Source: Streptomyces zagrosensis
Lineage (GTDB): Bacteria; Actinomycetota; Actinomycetes; Streptomycetales; Streptomycetaceae
DNA: 64,000 nt
Direction: 5' to 3'
Assembly: GCF_014203645.1 (NCBI RefSeq)
Contig: NZ_JACHJL010000010.1
Coordinates: forward strand, 248,001-312,000
In this document: piece by piece, positions 1 through 9,354 of the stretch
Position numbering within the stretch: position 1 is the stretch's first letter
Layout: each line of letters opens with the position of its first letter
The notes under the pieces: generated by a model
Databases searched by the model: none
Told to the model about the DNA's origin: nothing
The model's input: only the letters and a program-made list of their open reading frames with translations
Translations under genes and position numbers: made by a program

Positions 1-2749
1 AGGCGAAGAACGTCTCGCCGCCGGAGAGGGTCGCGGTATCGCGCTCGCTGCCGGTCCAGGCGTCGATGACATGCAGCCCAAGGCCCGCCCTGCCCCGGCC
101 GCTGGTTCGGGCGTCGGAGTGGACCAGGGTGTAGCGTCCTGCGGACATATGGCCGAGGCGGGCACTCGCGGCGGCGGCGACCTGTTCCAAACGCGCGGCC
201 AGCACATAGGACTCAAGCCGCATCTTGCGCTCGTTGTCCGCTGACGTACCGGCGGCCAAAGAGGCCAGCGCGGCAACTCGGTCGTGTTCGGCGCGCAATG
301 GCCCAAGGGTGCGAGCCGCGCGGGTCGCCTGGGCGGAGAGCTGATCGAGTTGGATGCACCGTTCGCGGGCGGCGGCGTCGCGGGCCGATGCCGCGCGCAG
401 GGCCGAGGTGGCGGCCTCCACCGCCTCCTCGGCTACCGCAAGGTGGGCGGGGGGACGGGCAGCGGCCAACTGACTCTGAGGGTCGGCAAGTTCGGCGGCC
501 ACCGCGGCTTCCTCGGCCTGCCACTGGTCAAGTGTGTGCTGGAGTTTGCTGCGCTCGGGTTCGGGGAGTACGGCGTCGGCCGCGGCCTGGGGGGACGAGA
601 AACCGGCACGCGATGCGGCATCCGCTACGCGCGCGTCCGCGTCCGCTAGCCGTTCGGCCGCCGCCGCGTGGGTGGCTGCCGCTTCCGCCGCCTCGGACAG
701 CAGCGTCACCTGTCGCTCCAGGCGGGCCACCCGGGCGGCGACGGAGGCCGCGCCGCGCGTGGCCTCGGCCAACTCGTCCTGCAATGCGGATAGTTCACGG
801 GCCAGCGCGTCTCGGTGTGAGGTGCGGGCCGCGGCTCGGCGTGCGGCGTCCTCGTGCTGGGTGCGGCGCTGCTCGTACTCGCGTTCCGCATGCGTCAGCT
901 TCTCCCGCGCGGCATGCGTGCCGGCCCCGGTGGCCTGGGCGGCGGCATGCTCACGCTGGAGTTCGCGTACGCAGGCGGCGAGTTCAGCGGCCGGGGTCTC
1001 ACCCGCGCCCGCGGTGGCGGCGGCCAGCTTTTCGCGGAGCTCGCCGAGCCGCTGGTCGGCTTCCGCACGTAGTGCGTCGGCATCTTGGTACGCGGCGTGC
1101 GCGACTTCTTCCGCCGTGCGGCCCACATGGTCATCACCTGCGCGTGCCGGCTGTGGGTGGTCGGTGCCACCACACACCGCGCAGGGTTCGCCGGGGCGCA
1201 GCGCGGCGGCGAGTTCGGCGGCGATGCCGCGCAGCCGCCGTTCCTTGAGGTCGAGCCAGTGGGTCTGGGCGGTGGTGGCCTCTTCGGCGGCGCGCAGCCG
1301 CTCGGTGCGCAGTGCCTCGACCTGCCCGGTGAGCTGGTCGCGCAGTTGGGCCGCCTCCAGGGCACGCATCGCGGGGTCCAGGCGCACCGCGAGGTGTTCG
1401 GCGCGGGTGGCGGCGTCCTGGCAGTCGTCGATGAGGCGCTGGTGGGCGAGGCGGCGCTCGGTCCAGCCGGTGAGCCATTCGGCGGCCTCCGCGATGGTCT
1501 CCTCGTCGGCGCGGGACTCCTGGTCAAGGCTGGCGAGTTCGGTGCCGATGGCCAGGGCGCGCCGCTCTGCTCGCCGCGCGGCGGCCAGACCGCCCAGTTC
1601 CTGGCGCAGTTCGCGTTCCAGCGCGGCGAGTTGGTTGCGGCTCGTGTCGGTCAGCTGCGGAGGCAGCAGGGCACGGCAGCGCTGTTCCGCGGCGCGGGCC
1701 GCCTGGCGATCCCGGTCGGCGGCCTCGTGTAGGTCGATGGCGGGGGCGACGGACTCGGCGTCATGGGCGCGCCGCAGCCGCTCACGCACCTGTGCACGCT
1801 CCGGGGCGCGCGCGGCAAGCGCCTCGGAGCGGTCGCGGGCCTGGGCGTATCGCCGCTGACGACGGTCGAGTTCGGCGGCTTCTTCGGCGTGCCGCCGCGC
1901 GGCGAGGTGCGCGGACTCGGTGGCATGTACGGCGGCCAGCGCCACGTCCAGCCGTTCGCGGGCACCGCTACGGGCCACGGCGGCCCACTCCAGTACGGCC
2001 CCTGTCACGCCGGCTTCGCCGGGGGTGAGGTGGGGTAGCGGGTAGTCGCGCGCGTCGGGGCTGTCGCCGGCCTCCTGCGCGATCCGGTGGGCGAGGCGCA
2101 GCAGTTCCTCGTCGCCGCTGATGACGCGCCGCTGGGAGCCGCGGCGCAGTTCGGCGAGCCGCTCCTCGACGGCGGCGAACCGGCCGGTGTCGAAGAGCTT
2201 GCCGAGGAGTTGGCCTCGTGCCTGGTCGTCGGCGCGCAAGAAGCGCGCGAAGTCGCCCTGCGGCAGCAGCACCACCTGGCAAAACTGCTCCCTGCTCATT
2301 CCGAGCAACTGGCCGATCTCCTCGCCGACTTCCTGGTGGGAACGGCTGAGGGGCTTCCACTCGGGTCCCTGTGGCCCGTCCGCGACGTACTCACGCAGCA
2401 GCGTTTGCGCCTTGTCCCGGGTCGTGCCGTCGCCGCGCTTCTTCGGGCGCAGTTGTTCCGGGTTGCGGGTGATCTCCAGGCGCCGCCCGGCGACGGTCAG
2501 TTCGAGCAGGACGCTGGTGGGGGTGTGCGGTGCGGCGTGGTGACTGCGCAGGCTGAGCGTGCTGCCCTGGCGGGCGCCGGGGACGGCCCCGTACAACCCG
2601 TAGCAGACGGCGTCCAGGACGGAGGTCTTGCCCGCGCCGGTCGGCCCGTGCAGCAGGAAGAGACCGGCGGCGGACAGGGCGTCGAAGTCGATCTCTTGGG
2701 TGCCACCGAAGGGGCCGAAGGCGGTGACGGTGAGCCGGTGCAGCCTCAT
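1..2749 (-). CDS. sbcC: SbcC exonuclease subunit (partial, runs off window)
   Basis: ATPase subunit of the SbcCD (Mre11-Rad50-like) nuclease that processes DNA ends and hairpins. Translation from ATG at 2749 gives 916 residues before the window edge. An ABC-type N-terminal lobe carries the Walker A motif GPTGAGKTS (about residues 35-43). A long Ala/Glu/Arg-rich coiled coil follows, interrupted by a CAVC zinc hook near residues 523-526, and the ABC signature TLSGGETFFA lies at the very end of what is visible. Only the C-terminal Walker B part is missing. It lies 9 bases downstream of sbcD on the same strand, so the two are surely co-transcribed. Confidence 0.96.
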   Translation of the reverse strand, partial: MRLHRLTVTAFGPFGGTQEIDFDALSAAGLFLLHGPTGAGKTSVLDAVCYGLYGAVPGARQGSTLSLRSHHAAPHTPTSVLLELTVAGRRLEITRNPEQLRPKKRGDGTTRDKAQTLLREYVADGPQGPEWKPLSRSHQEVGEEIGQLLGMSREQFCQVVLLPQGDFARFLRADDQARGQLLGKLFDTGRFAAVEERLAELRRGSQRRVISGDEELLRLAHRIAQEAGDSPDARDYPLPHLTPGEAGVTGAVLEWAAVARSGARERLDVALAAVHATESAHLAARRHAEEAAELDRRQRRYAQARDRSEALAARAPERAQVRERLRRAHDAESVAPAIDLHEAADRDRQAARAAEQRCRALLPPQLTDTSRNQLAALERELRQELGGLAAARRAERRALAIGTELASLDQESRADEETIAEAAEWLTGWTERRLAHQRLIDDCQDAATRAEHLAVRLDPAMRALEAAQLRDQLTGQVEALRTERLRAAEEATTAQTHWLDLKERRLRGIAAELAAALRPGEPCAVCGGTDHPQPARAGDDHVGRTAEEVAHAAYQDADALRAEADQRLGELREKLAAATAGAGETPAAELAACVRELQREHAAAQATGAGTHAAREKLTHAEREYEQRRTQHEDAARRAAARTSHRDALARELSALQDELAEATRGAASVAARVARLERQVTLLSEAAEAAATHAAAAERLADADARVADAASRAGFSSPQAAADAVLPEPERSKLQHTLDQWQAEEAAVAAELADPQSQLAAARPPAHLAVAEEAVEAATSALRAASARDAAARERCIQLDQLSAQATRAARTLGPLRAEHDRVAALASLAAGTSADNERKMRLESYVLAARLEQVAAAASARLGHMSAGRYTLVHSDARTSGRGRAGLGLHVIDAWTGSERDTATLSGGETFFA

Positions 2750-2758
2750 CGGGCGGCC

Positions 2759-4048
2759 CTACCTTTCTTGATGGGCTGAGCGGACACCGGCACCCGGCGT
2801 TTTACCACCGGTTCCGGCCCCGGGGCCTGCCGCGCGCATGCCGGGTACCCGGCGCCGACCGCCGCGGCGGTCGGCCGTGTCGCCATCGGGCAGTGCCTCG
2901 CCCACGGCTGCGGCGCGCACGTCGTCGAAGGCGCCGCTGAGCACGGCGCACTCGGCGGCGTCCGCGTCCCGTCCTGCGCGCACATGGGTCACGAAGTCCT
3001 CCGCGATCTGCTGATCGGTACGTCCGCGCAGCCGCTGGGCGTACGAGGAGTGGGAGGCTTCCTCGGTGCGCTCGGGTACGAAGGCGAGGCTGAGGACGTG
3101 CGGGAAGCGGCGGGTGAGACGGGCCATCGGCTCGTGCGGCCGGGCGGGGTCGGTGAGCGTCGCCTCCACCCACGACTCCTCGTATGGGTCGTACCGGGAG
3201 TCACTGAGCAGGTCATCGAGGCGGCCCGTGATGCGGGCGAGCGGGCGTGGCACGGGGCAGTCCAGGCGCTCCGCTCGCACGCCGGCGTCGGCGTCGAGGT
3301 CGATGAGCCACATGGACTTGCGGTGCGTGGTCTCGGAGAACGAGTACGCCAGTGGGGAGCCGGAGTAGCGGACCCGCTCCGAGATGCGCTGGCAGCCGTG
3401 CAGGTGCCCGAGGGCAACGTAGTCCACGCCGTCGAAGACCGATGCCGGCACGGCAGCGACGCCGCCGACGGTGATGTCGCGCTCGCTGTCGCTGCCGGCG
3501 CCACCGGCGACGAAGGCATGTGCGAGGACGACGGACCTGGTTCCGGCGGGGCGGGTGGCCAGGTCGGCCCGTACGCGGTCCATGGCCGCCCCAAGGACGG
3601 CCGTGTGCCCGCCGCGCTTGGCGCCCACGGCGGCGCGTGCGAGGGAGGGCTCCAGGTAGGGCAGCCCGTAGAAGGCGACGTCGCCGTGCGCGTCGGGCAC
3701 CACGACCGGTGAGCCGCACTGCGTCGGATCGGTGCGCAGATGGATTCCGGCCTGTTGGATCAGCCCGGAGGCGACGCCGACGCGCCGGGCCGAGTCATGG
3801 TTGCCTGAGATCAAGATGGTGGGCACGCCGCAGTGCGCGAGCTGGTGCAGGGCATCGTCGAACAACTCGATCGCGGCGAGCGGCGGCACGGCACGGTCAT
3901 AGATGTCACCCGCGACAAGGACCGCCTCCACCTCGCGTTCGTGGACGGTACGGACCAGATGCTCGATGAACTCGCGCTGGGCCTCGAGCATGCTCACCCG
4001 GTGAAAGGAGCGCCCTAGATGCCAGTCCGACGTATGCAGCATTCTCAA
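2759..4048 (-). CDS. sbcD: SbcD nuclease subunit
   Basis: Mre11-like calcineurin-fold metallo-phosphoesterase, partner of SbcC in double-strand-end and hairpin cleavage. 429 aa starting at ATG 4048 with MRMLHTSDWHLGRSF. The metal-binding motifs are all visible: DWHLG near residue 9, GDIYDR near 48, GNHDSA near 82, and later histidines in ALGHLHG. The last roughly 45 residues are a Gly/Arg/Pro-rich tail without the compact end I would expect for the family. A late frame change is possible, but the stop still sits 9 bases before sbcC. First gene of the sbcDC operon. Confidence 0.95.
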   Translation of the reverse strand: MRMLHTSDWHLGRSFHRVSMLEAQREFIEHLVRTVHEREVEAVLVAGDIYDRAVPPLAAIELFDDALHQLAHCGVPTILISGNHDSARRVGVASGLIQQAGIHLRTDPTQCGSPVVVPDAHGDVAFYGLPYLEPSLARAAVGAKRGGHTAVLGAAMDRVRADLATRPAGTRSVVLAHAFVAGGAGSDSERDITVGGVAAVPASVFDGVDYVALGHLHGCQRISERVRYSGSPLAYSFSETTHRKSMWLIDLDADAGVRAERLDCPVPRPLARITGRLDDLLSDSRYDPYEESWVEATLTDPARPHEPMARLTRRFPHVLSLAFVPERTEEASHSSYAQRLRGRTDQQIAEDFVTHVRAGRDADAAECAVLSGAFDDVRAAAVGEALPDGDTADRRGGRRRVPGMRAAGPGAGTGGKTPGAGVRSAHQER

Positions 4049-4793
4049 CGGCTCGTTCCACCCCGCATGTTGTCCCTCCCGCCTGCCCCGGACCCGGTAC
4101 GGCCCGGCGACCCGCAGCGACCACGCTAACGCCGCTGCGTATCTGACCCCTCACGGCCCTCAGTTTTCCATCAGCCGGCGGAGGAGGTGACAGGAGGTCG
4201 GGTGGTTGCGGACGGCCGGGCGGCGCGGGAGCGACGAGGCGCGGCGCAGGCCCGGCCGCGGGGGCACTCGGCGGGGGCACTCGGCGGGGCCGCTTGGCGA
4301 GCCTTGGCGGGAAACGGCAGTCGGTTGATCGCAGCGGCGTTCGGGCGGCGAGCGGTGGGCGGGCCCGCTATCGGGCCGACACATTGAGCGCCCCGTGCGG
4401 GGGGGTGGTCGGCACGGGGCGCTCGTTTGGTGGTGCAGCGTTGCACGGCGGTACGCGTGCAAGGCGCGGCTCCGCGCAGGGCGCCAGGTTCCGCCCCGGG
4501 GCCGGAGCCCGTAGGTGCGCGCGCTGCCTCGCATCCGCGCGGCTCGGTGGTAGCGCGTAGATCGCCCTGAACCCTGGCCTGCCACGACGCCCCCGGCAAG
4601 GCTCCGCCGGCGGTGCGTTTTCCACAGAGTTTTTTGTTGACTGTTGAGTCCCCAGGTGAGCGGGGGTCGCAGCGGCGACCGCGGTGGGGGCGTGCGTGCT
4701 GGGGAGATGGTTAGGAGACGGCCTCGCCCGGACGGTCACGGCGATGGGCTCCCCCGCGCCCGAGCCGCCTTCCCCACCGCGGGGCACACCGGC
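4049..4793. other. Intergenic region upstream of sbcD
   Basis: About 745 bases between the sbcD start and the end of the YigZ-family gene. Open frames here have no family features and I do not support a gene. It holds one strong hairpin at 4386-4424 and presumably the sbcDC promoter, which I could not define. Confidence 0.6.
4386..4424 (-). terminator. Terminator-like hairpin after the YigZ gene
   Basis: Perfect 13-base inverted repeat: GAGCGCCCCGTGC at 4386-4398 pairs with its complement at 4412-4424 around a 13-base loop. It lies downstream of the leftward YigZ-family gene and well upstream of sbcD, so termination of the YigZ transcript is likely. There is no clear U tract, as is common in high-GC actinomycetes. 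Confidence 0.65.
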
Positions 4794-5468
4794 TCACGAG
4801 CCGTCGCGTGCGCCACCAGCCCCGCCCGCCGACGAGCCGCCGCGTGCCTCGCCGTATGCCTCGCCGCCGATGTCTAGCCGCGCGGTGCCCGCGGTGCTGT
4901 CCGCGAGCCAGGCCCGAAACGCCTCCACCTCGGCGTTGGGCAGCCCGATTTCGATGGTGACGCCCTCGCCGTACCGCACCTCTCGTACGGCTCGGCCCAT
5001 GGCCCGCAGGTCGTTCTCCAACTTGCCCGCCCGCTGGTGGTCGGTGACGACCGTGACCAGCCGGAACCGCTGCCGCACGACGGTGCCAAGCGCGTCCAGG
5101 GCCGCACCGACGACCCCGCCGTACGCCCGGATCAGCCCGCCCGCGCCCAGCTTGACGCCGCCGTAATAGCGGGTGACGACTGCCACGGCGTACCGCACCT
5201 CGCGGCGCACCAGCATCTGAAGCATCGGTGCCCCGGCGGTTCCACCGGGCTCTCCGTCGTCGCTGGCCTTTTGTACGCCACCATCGGCGCCGATGACGTA
5301 GGCGAAGCAGTTGTGGCTGGCGGTCGGGTGCTCGCGGCGGATGCGCTGGATGAACGCCTGTGCCTCGTGCTCGGTCGCGGCGGGCGCCAGCGCACAGCGA
5401 AAGCGGGACTTGTTGATCTCGGTCTCGTGCACGCCTTCGCGGGCGACCGTGCGGTACTGCTCTGCCAT
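4794..5468 (-). CDS. YigZ/IMPACT family protein
   Basis: 224-aa member of the UPF0029/IMPACT family, whose eukaryotic members regulate Gcn2; the bacterial role is unclear. The N-terminal half shows the family signature: INKSRFRC, then HNCFAYVIG, the SDDGEPGGTAGAP loop near residues 69-81, and VVTRYYGGVKLGAGGL near 98-113. The C-terminal half matches the ferredoxin-like DUF1949 region. A Gly/Ser/Ala-rich tail of about 20 residues ends the protein. It is monocistronic by position, divergent from the CoA-binding gene. Confidence 0.9.
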   Translation of the reverse strand: MAEQYRTVAREGVHETEINKSRFRCALAPAATEHEAQAFIQRIRREHPTASHNCFAYVIGADGGVQKASDDGEPGGTAGAPMLQMLVRREVRYAVAVVTRYYGGVKLGAGGLIRAYGGVVGAALDALGTVVRQRFRLVTVVTDHQRAGKLENDLRAMGRAVREVRYGEGVTIEIGLPNAEVEAFRAWLADSTAGTARLDIGGEAYGEARGGSSAGGAGGARDGS

Positions 5469-5595
5469 CTCGCCAGCCTATGCGGCACGCCGCGCACGTC
5501 CGGCCAGCGGTCGGCGACCGGCCGGGGCTTGGCCGGCGGGGAGCGGGCAGGTGAGGGCGGGGAATGAGAGGCGGGCGCGGTGGGTTGAGTGGTGC

Positions 5596-6003
5596 ATGTA
5601 CGCAGACGAGGAGACGATCCGCGCAATCTTGCGGGACAGCGGCGACACCTGGGCGGTGGTGGGCTTGTCCTCCAATGAGCGCCGGGCCGCCTACGGTGTG
5701 GCGCGGGTGTTGCAGCGCTTCGGCAAGCGCGTGGTGCCGGTTCATCCGAAGGCGGAAACGGTGCACGGTGAGCGTGGTTACGCCACCTTGTCCGACATCC
5801 CCTTCCCGGTCGATGTGGTGGATGTCTTCGTGAACTCCCAGTGGGCCGGGCCCGTCGCGGACGAGGCGGTGGGCATCGGCGCCAAGGCGGTCTGGTTCCA
5901 GCTCGGCGTCATCGACGAGGAGGCGTACGAGCGCACGCGTGCGGCGGGTGTGGCCATGGTCATGGACCGCTGCCCGGCGATCGAGATACCCCTGTTGGGC
6001 TGA
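5596..6003 (+). CDS. CoA-binding domain protein (YccU-like)
   Basis: 135-aa Rossmann-fold protein of the CoA-binding family (succinyl-CoA ligase alpha N-domain type). Visible features are WAVVGLSSNERRAAYGV near the start (nucleotide-binding turn), VVPVHPKAETVHGERGYATL, and the C-terminal half KAVWFQLGVIDEEAYERTRAAG followed by a MDRCPAIE motif conserved in this family. The start was set at ATG 5596 because the longer open frame overlaps the divergent YigZ gene. The biological role of this family is poorly known. It converges on the YbaK-type gene. Confidence 0.88.
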   Translation: MYADEETIRAILRDSGDTWAVVGLSSNERRAAYGVARVLQRFGKRVVPVHPKAETVHGERGYATLSDIPFPVDVVDVFVNSQWAGPVADEAVGIGAKAVWFQLGVIDEEAYERTRAAGVAMVMDRCPAIEIPLLG

Positions 6004-6076
6004 GCGCGGACGCTGCGCGTCTCAGCCTGACCTCGCCCGCACCCCGCTCCCCCGTGTGGGGCCGTGGCCAGCGCGC

Positions 6077-6637
6077 TCAGACGCCGAGTCCCTCCACCAC
6101 CTGCGCTCCGGCGAGCCCGGCCAGCGCCTTGCCCGGGACGATGAGCTTGCCCCGACGGCTGCCGCTGCCCAGGAGCACGTACGGGGTGTCGGCGACGGCG
6201 GCGTCCACCAGGAGCGGCCAGTCGGCGGGCAGCCCGATTGGGGTGATGCCGCCGAACTCCATGCCGCTCTCGCCAATGGCCGTGTCCATGGCGGCGAACG
6301 ACGCCTTGCGCGCGCCCAGTTCACGCCGTGCGGCACCGTTGACATCGACGCGTGTGGTGGAGAGCACCACACAGGCGGCGAGGGTGACGACGCCGCCGCG
6401 CTTGCCCGCCACCACGACGCAGTTCGCCGAGACGTCGAGAAGCCAGGCGCCGTAGCTCTCGACGAGTACGGCCGTATCGGCCCGGTCCGGGTCGGTGTCC
6501 ACGTACAGCAGTTCACGGACAGGCACCGGACCGCTCCAGCCGCGCACCGCATCGGCGACGGGGCGCGCCAGCAGGTCCAGGCACTCGATTACGGGGCGGA
6601 CATCGGCAAAGGCTTCCTGGGGCGTACGCATGCTCAT
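6077..6637 (-). CDS. YbaK/EbsC-type aminoacyl-tRNA deacylase
   Basis: About 186 aa, related to the YbaK/ProX editing domain that hydrolyses mischarged aminoacyl-tRNAs. Family hallmarks are the central CVVVAGKRGGVVTLAACV region, the GARKASFA segment and the glycine-rich EFGGITPIGLP loop, followed by PYVLLGSGSRRGKL. Substrate cannot be told from sequence. I chose ATG 6637; a TTG at 6646 and an ATG at 6631 are alternatives, and none has a strong ribosome binding site. Convergent with the CoA-binding gene. Confidence 0.85.
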   Translation of the reverse strand: MSMRTPQEAFADVRPVIECLDLLARPVADAVRGWSGPVPVRELLYVDTDPDRADTAVLVESYGAWLLDVSANCVVVAGKRGGVVTLAACVVLSTTRVDVNGAARRELGARKASFAAMDTAIGESGMEFGGITPIGLPADWPLLVDAAVADTPYVLLGSGSRRGKLIVPGKALAGLAGAQVVEGLGV

Positions 6638-6796
6638 GCGCGCCAAGCTAACAGCCGGGTGCCGGCAGCGAGTCGGGTGTCCACCCGAGCGGCGAGGCCA
6701 GGCAACGCGCGACGGGGCAGCGCGCGATGGAGCGGCTGTGCCGATGCTGCGGGGCGATGCAGCGGGCCGATACAGCGGGCCGATGCAGGCCGGACG

Positions 6797-7369
6797 TCAG
6801 CCCACCGGTGGGATCGCCACCATCATCACCATCTCGACGGTGTCGGCGCCCTCGTTGCGGTACGCGTGTGCCACGTTGGCCTCGAATGTCGCCGACGTCC
6901 CGGTGGGCAGCCGATGCGACTGGCCGTCCACCTCCAAGGTCAGTGCGCCGGCTGTCACATGGAGCAGTTCGACCGTGCCCGGCGGATGCGGATCGGACGC
7001 GCTGCTCTCCCCCGGCATCAGCCGCCATTCCCACATCTCCAGCGGCCCGCGCTTCTCGGTGCCCACCAGCAGCGCTGTGTAACTGCCCGCTTCGGTGGAC
7101 CACATGCGGACCGCCTGGTCCGGGGGCACGATGCGGACCTGCGGCCCTTGGTCGTGGTCGAGCAGGGTGGTGATGCTGATGCCGAGCGCGTCCGCCAGCT
7201 TCACGGTCGTGCCGACGCTGGGGTTCGTACGGGCCTGCTCGATCTGAATGATCATGCCGCGGCTGACTCCGGCACGGGCCGCGAGGGCGTCCAAGGTAAA
7301 GCCGCGCTCCCCTCGCCAGCGCTTGAGGTTGCGCGCGAGTGACTGCGTGAGCTGATCGAGATCCGTCAC
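6797..7369 (-). CDS. XRE-family regulator with cupin sensor domain
   Basis: 190-aa transcription factor with a GTG start. Residues about 8-65 form an HTH_3 domain (LARNLKRWRGERGFTLDALA, then AGVSRGMIIQIEQARTNPSV). Residues about 105-185 form a cupin barrel (PGESSASDPHPPGTVELLHV, EVDGQSHRLPTGTSATF). This architecture usually represses a neighbouring transporter or catabolic gene. It is divergent from the EamA transporter at 7471, which it probably controls through the AT-rich intergenic region. Confidence 0.93.
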   Translation of the reverse strand: MTDLDQLTQSLARNLKRWRGERGFTLDALAARAGVSRGMIIQIEQARTNPSVGTTVKLADALGISITTLLDHDQGPQVRIVPPDQAVRMWSTEAGSYTALLVGTEKRGPLEMWEWRLMPGESSASDPHPPGTVELLHVTAGALTLEVDGQSHRLPTGTSATFEANVAHAYRNEGADTVEMVMMVAIPPVG

Positions 7370-7470
7370 AACCTATCCAACCGTCTATTATTTTGAATGA
7401 CAGAGTTCATTATGTTGCACTACCGTGCACTGCACTTCACTGTTCACTCCACGGTACTGCGAGGTTCCCC
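7370..7470. promoter_or_regulatory. Divergent promoter/operator region, XRE-cupin and EamA
   Basis: The 101 bases between the two divergent genes are conspicuously AT-rich for this genome. They include an inverted repeat, AATGA-N6-TCATT, at 7396-7411 and a TGCAC-rich stretch just downstream. This is the expected place for both promoters and for binding of the XRE regulator; the exact operator is an inference. Confidence 0.55.
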
Positions 7471-8337
7471 ATGACCGCTCTCTTCGCGCTGGCCACCAGC
7501 CTCATGTGGGGACTGGCCGACTTCGGCGGCGGACTGCTCACCCGGCGCATCGCCGCCCTCACCGTGGTGGTCGTCTCTCAGGGGCTCGCGGTTGGGGTAC
7601 TGGGCGCGATCGTGATCGCCACCGGCGGCTGGTCGGAGGCCGGGCCACGGTTGTGGTTTGCGGTGGCGGCCGGCGTCATCGGCCCCATCGGCATGCTCTG
7701 CTTCTACCGCGCCCTCGCCATCGGCCCGATGGGCGTGGTCTCCTCGGTCGGCGCCCTCGGCCAGGTCTGCGTCCCGCTCGGGGTGGGCCTCGCCCTTGGT
7801 GAGCGGCCGGGCCCGCTCCAGTTCACGGGCATCGCGGTGGCCATCGCCGGGGTCGTACTCGCCTCCGACCCTCGGCTGGGCGGCGCGGCAGTGCAACGCC
7901 AGACACTGCTCTTGACCCTTATCGCCGCATTCGGCTTCGGCTCGGTGATGACACTGATCGCCGCGGCGTCCACCACCGTCACCGGGCTCTTTCTCGCCCT
8001 GTTCGTCCAGCGGGTGTGCAACGTGCTGATCGGCGGTGCCGCACTGGCGGTCTCCGTACGTCGGGGAGGCAAGGCGCTTCCCGAGGGCGGCAGGCATGCG
8101 ATCTACGCGTCGCTGCCCGCGCTGGCCTTCGTCGGGCTCGCCGATGTAGCGGCCAACGGCACCTACGCCATCGCCGCCCAGCATGGCCCTGTCACGGTCG
8201 CCGCCGTGCTGGCCTCGCTCTATCCGGTGGTGACCGCACTCGCGGCCCGGGGACTGCTGCGCGAACGCATGCATGTGTCGCAAACGGCGGGCGCGGGGCT
8301 CGCGCTGATCGGCACGATACTGCTGACCAGCGGTTAG
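7471..8337 (+). CDS. EamA/DMT-family transporter
   Basis: 288-aa integral membrane protein of the drug/metabolite transporter superfamily, with two EamA repeats of five helices each. It begins MTALFALATSLMWGLADFGG, and the TSLMWG motif is typical of the first helix. Later segments such as GVIGPIGMLCFYRALAIGP and PVTVAAVLASLYPVVTALAA match the conserved half-repeat ends. ATG 7471 is preferred over an upstream in-frame start because it leaves the divergent regulator promoter intact. Likely exports a small metabolite under control of the adjacent XRE-cupin protein. Confidence 0.9.
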   Translation: MTALFALATSLMWGLADFGGGLLTRRIAALTVVVVSQGLAVGVLGAIVIATGGWSEAGPRLWFAVAAGVIGPIGMLCFYRALAIGPMGVVSSVGALGQVCVPLGVGLALGERPGPLQFTGIAVAIAGVVLASDPRLGGAAVQRQTLLLTLIAAFGFGSVMTLIAAASTTVTGLFLALFVQRVCNVLIGGAALAVSVRRGGKALPEGGRHAIYASLPALAFVGLADVAANGTYAIAAQHGPVTVAAVLASLYPVVTALAARGLLRERMHVSQTAGAGLALIGTILLTSG

Positions 8338-8372
8338 GGTCGGGCCGGCTGGGACCGCGCCGGGCCGCCGCC

Positions 8373-8462
8373 TCAGCCCTGCCGCAGGTACCAGACCAGC
8401 AGCGCAATGCCGTTCAGCGCCACGGCGATGGCGAGCACCACGCGCAACTGACGCTGCTTCAC
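8373..8462 (-). CDS. Predicted 29-aa single-span membrane peptide
   Basis: Short GTG-started frame encoding 29 residues: a basic N-terminus (KQRQLR), then a hydrophobic stretch VVLAIAVALNGIALLVWYL long enough for one membrane helix, ending RQG. A good GGGAGG site sits 7 bases before the GTG. It follows the acyltransferase gene on the same strand by 88 bases. The strong ribosome binding site and clean hydrophobic helix argue for a real small protein; the function is unknown. Confidence 0.55.
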   Translation of the reverse strand: MKQRQLRVVLAIAVALNGIALLVWYLRQG

Positions 8463-8550
8463 CTCATGGCCTCCCTCGACGCACCGCGCACGGCGATCAA
8501 TCCCCCGAGGGCGGTCCGCCATGAGCAGCGCGCTCCCGGACGGTGTGTGC

Positions 8551-9354
8551 TCAGCGGTCCGCCGTCAGGTCCAGTGTGCCGGGCGGCGCGGTCGCAGGCG
8601 GCAGGACGCCGAGCGCCAGCAGTTGCTCGTGGGTGACCCCCTCCGGGACCGGCATCGGAGCGGGCGTACGCAGCGGCGGCTGCCAGCCCGCATCCGCGTC
8701 CCAGCGGCGTACGACCTTGGCGGGCGCGCCGGCCACCACCGCATGATCGGGCACTTCGCCCCGTACCACCGCGCCGGCTGCGACCACCACGTTGCGGCCG
8801 AGGCGGGCACCCGGCAAGATCACCGCCCCGGCGCCGAGCCAGCTCCCCGCCCCGATGGAAACCGGCGCGCTGCGCGGCCACTGTTTGCCTATCGGTTGCG
8901 CCGGGTCGTCGTAGGCGTGGTTGTCGCTGGTGACATAGACGTACGGACCGCAAAAGACGTCGCGCCCGAACTCCACCGGCACCGATGCCACCACGTGCGT
9001 GCCCCGGCCAAGGACCACGCCGTGCCCCACCCGCAGCACCGTCTCGGGTCCCAGGTCCAGGCCCGGCAGCATGCCCGCGGCCAGCGTGACGCCCTCGCCG
9101 ATCACGCAGTGGTCGCCCAGTTCGATCCATTCCTCGCCGAACACCGTGCCGAGCGGAAACGCCAGCCGGGTGCCGGGGCCGATCCGGCGGAATCGGTAGG
9201 GGCCGGGGCGGTCCGCGGTCACCGCGCCGGACTGCTGCACCCAGCGCCACCCGCGGTGGACCGCGCGTGAGGTGGCGCGCCGCCGCCAGGCGCCGAGCGA
9301 GGAGAACACGTTGTGAGGTATCGGCACCCGCCCACGGTACTCACCGGTAGCCAC
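8551..9354 (-). CDS. Left-handed beta-helix acyltransferase
   Basis: 267-aa protein of the hexapeptide-repeat (LbH) acyltransferase superfamily. Imperfect [LIV]-G-x4 hexapeptides run from about residue 75 to 205 (GDHCVIGEGVTLAAG, GHGVVLGRGTHVVA, then GAGSWLGAGAVILPGARLG). The DNHAYDD segment contains the histidine used in acetyl transfer in maltose/galactoside acetyltransferase relatives. GAPAKVV is the typical end of the helix domain. The acceptor may be a sugar or glycan. It lies just upstream of the glycan cluster, but on the opposite strand. Confidence 0.85.
   Translation of the reverse strand: MATGEYRGRVPIPHNVFSSLGAWRRRATSRAVHRGWRWVQQSGAVTADRPGPYRFRRIGPGTRLAFPLGTVFGEEWIELGDHCVIGEGVTLAAGMLPGLDLGPETVLRVGHGVVLGRGTHVVASVPVEFGRDVFCGPYVYVTSDNHAYDDPAQPIGKQWPRSAPVSIGAGSWLGAGAVILPGARLGRNVVVAAGAVVRGEVPDHAVVAGAPAKVVRRWDADAGWQPPLRTPAPMPVPEGVTHEQLLALGVLPPATAPPGTLDLTADR

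Noticed and set aside
298..1859. Long plus-strand open frames opposite sbcC
   Set aside because: They are reading-frame shadows of a GC-rich gene; only the minus-strand frame carries SbcC motifs.
4160..4600. Open frames of ~140 aa upstream of sbcD
   Set aside because: No family features, Arg/Pro/Ala composition of random high-GC DNA, and the frames run through the terminator hairpin.
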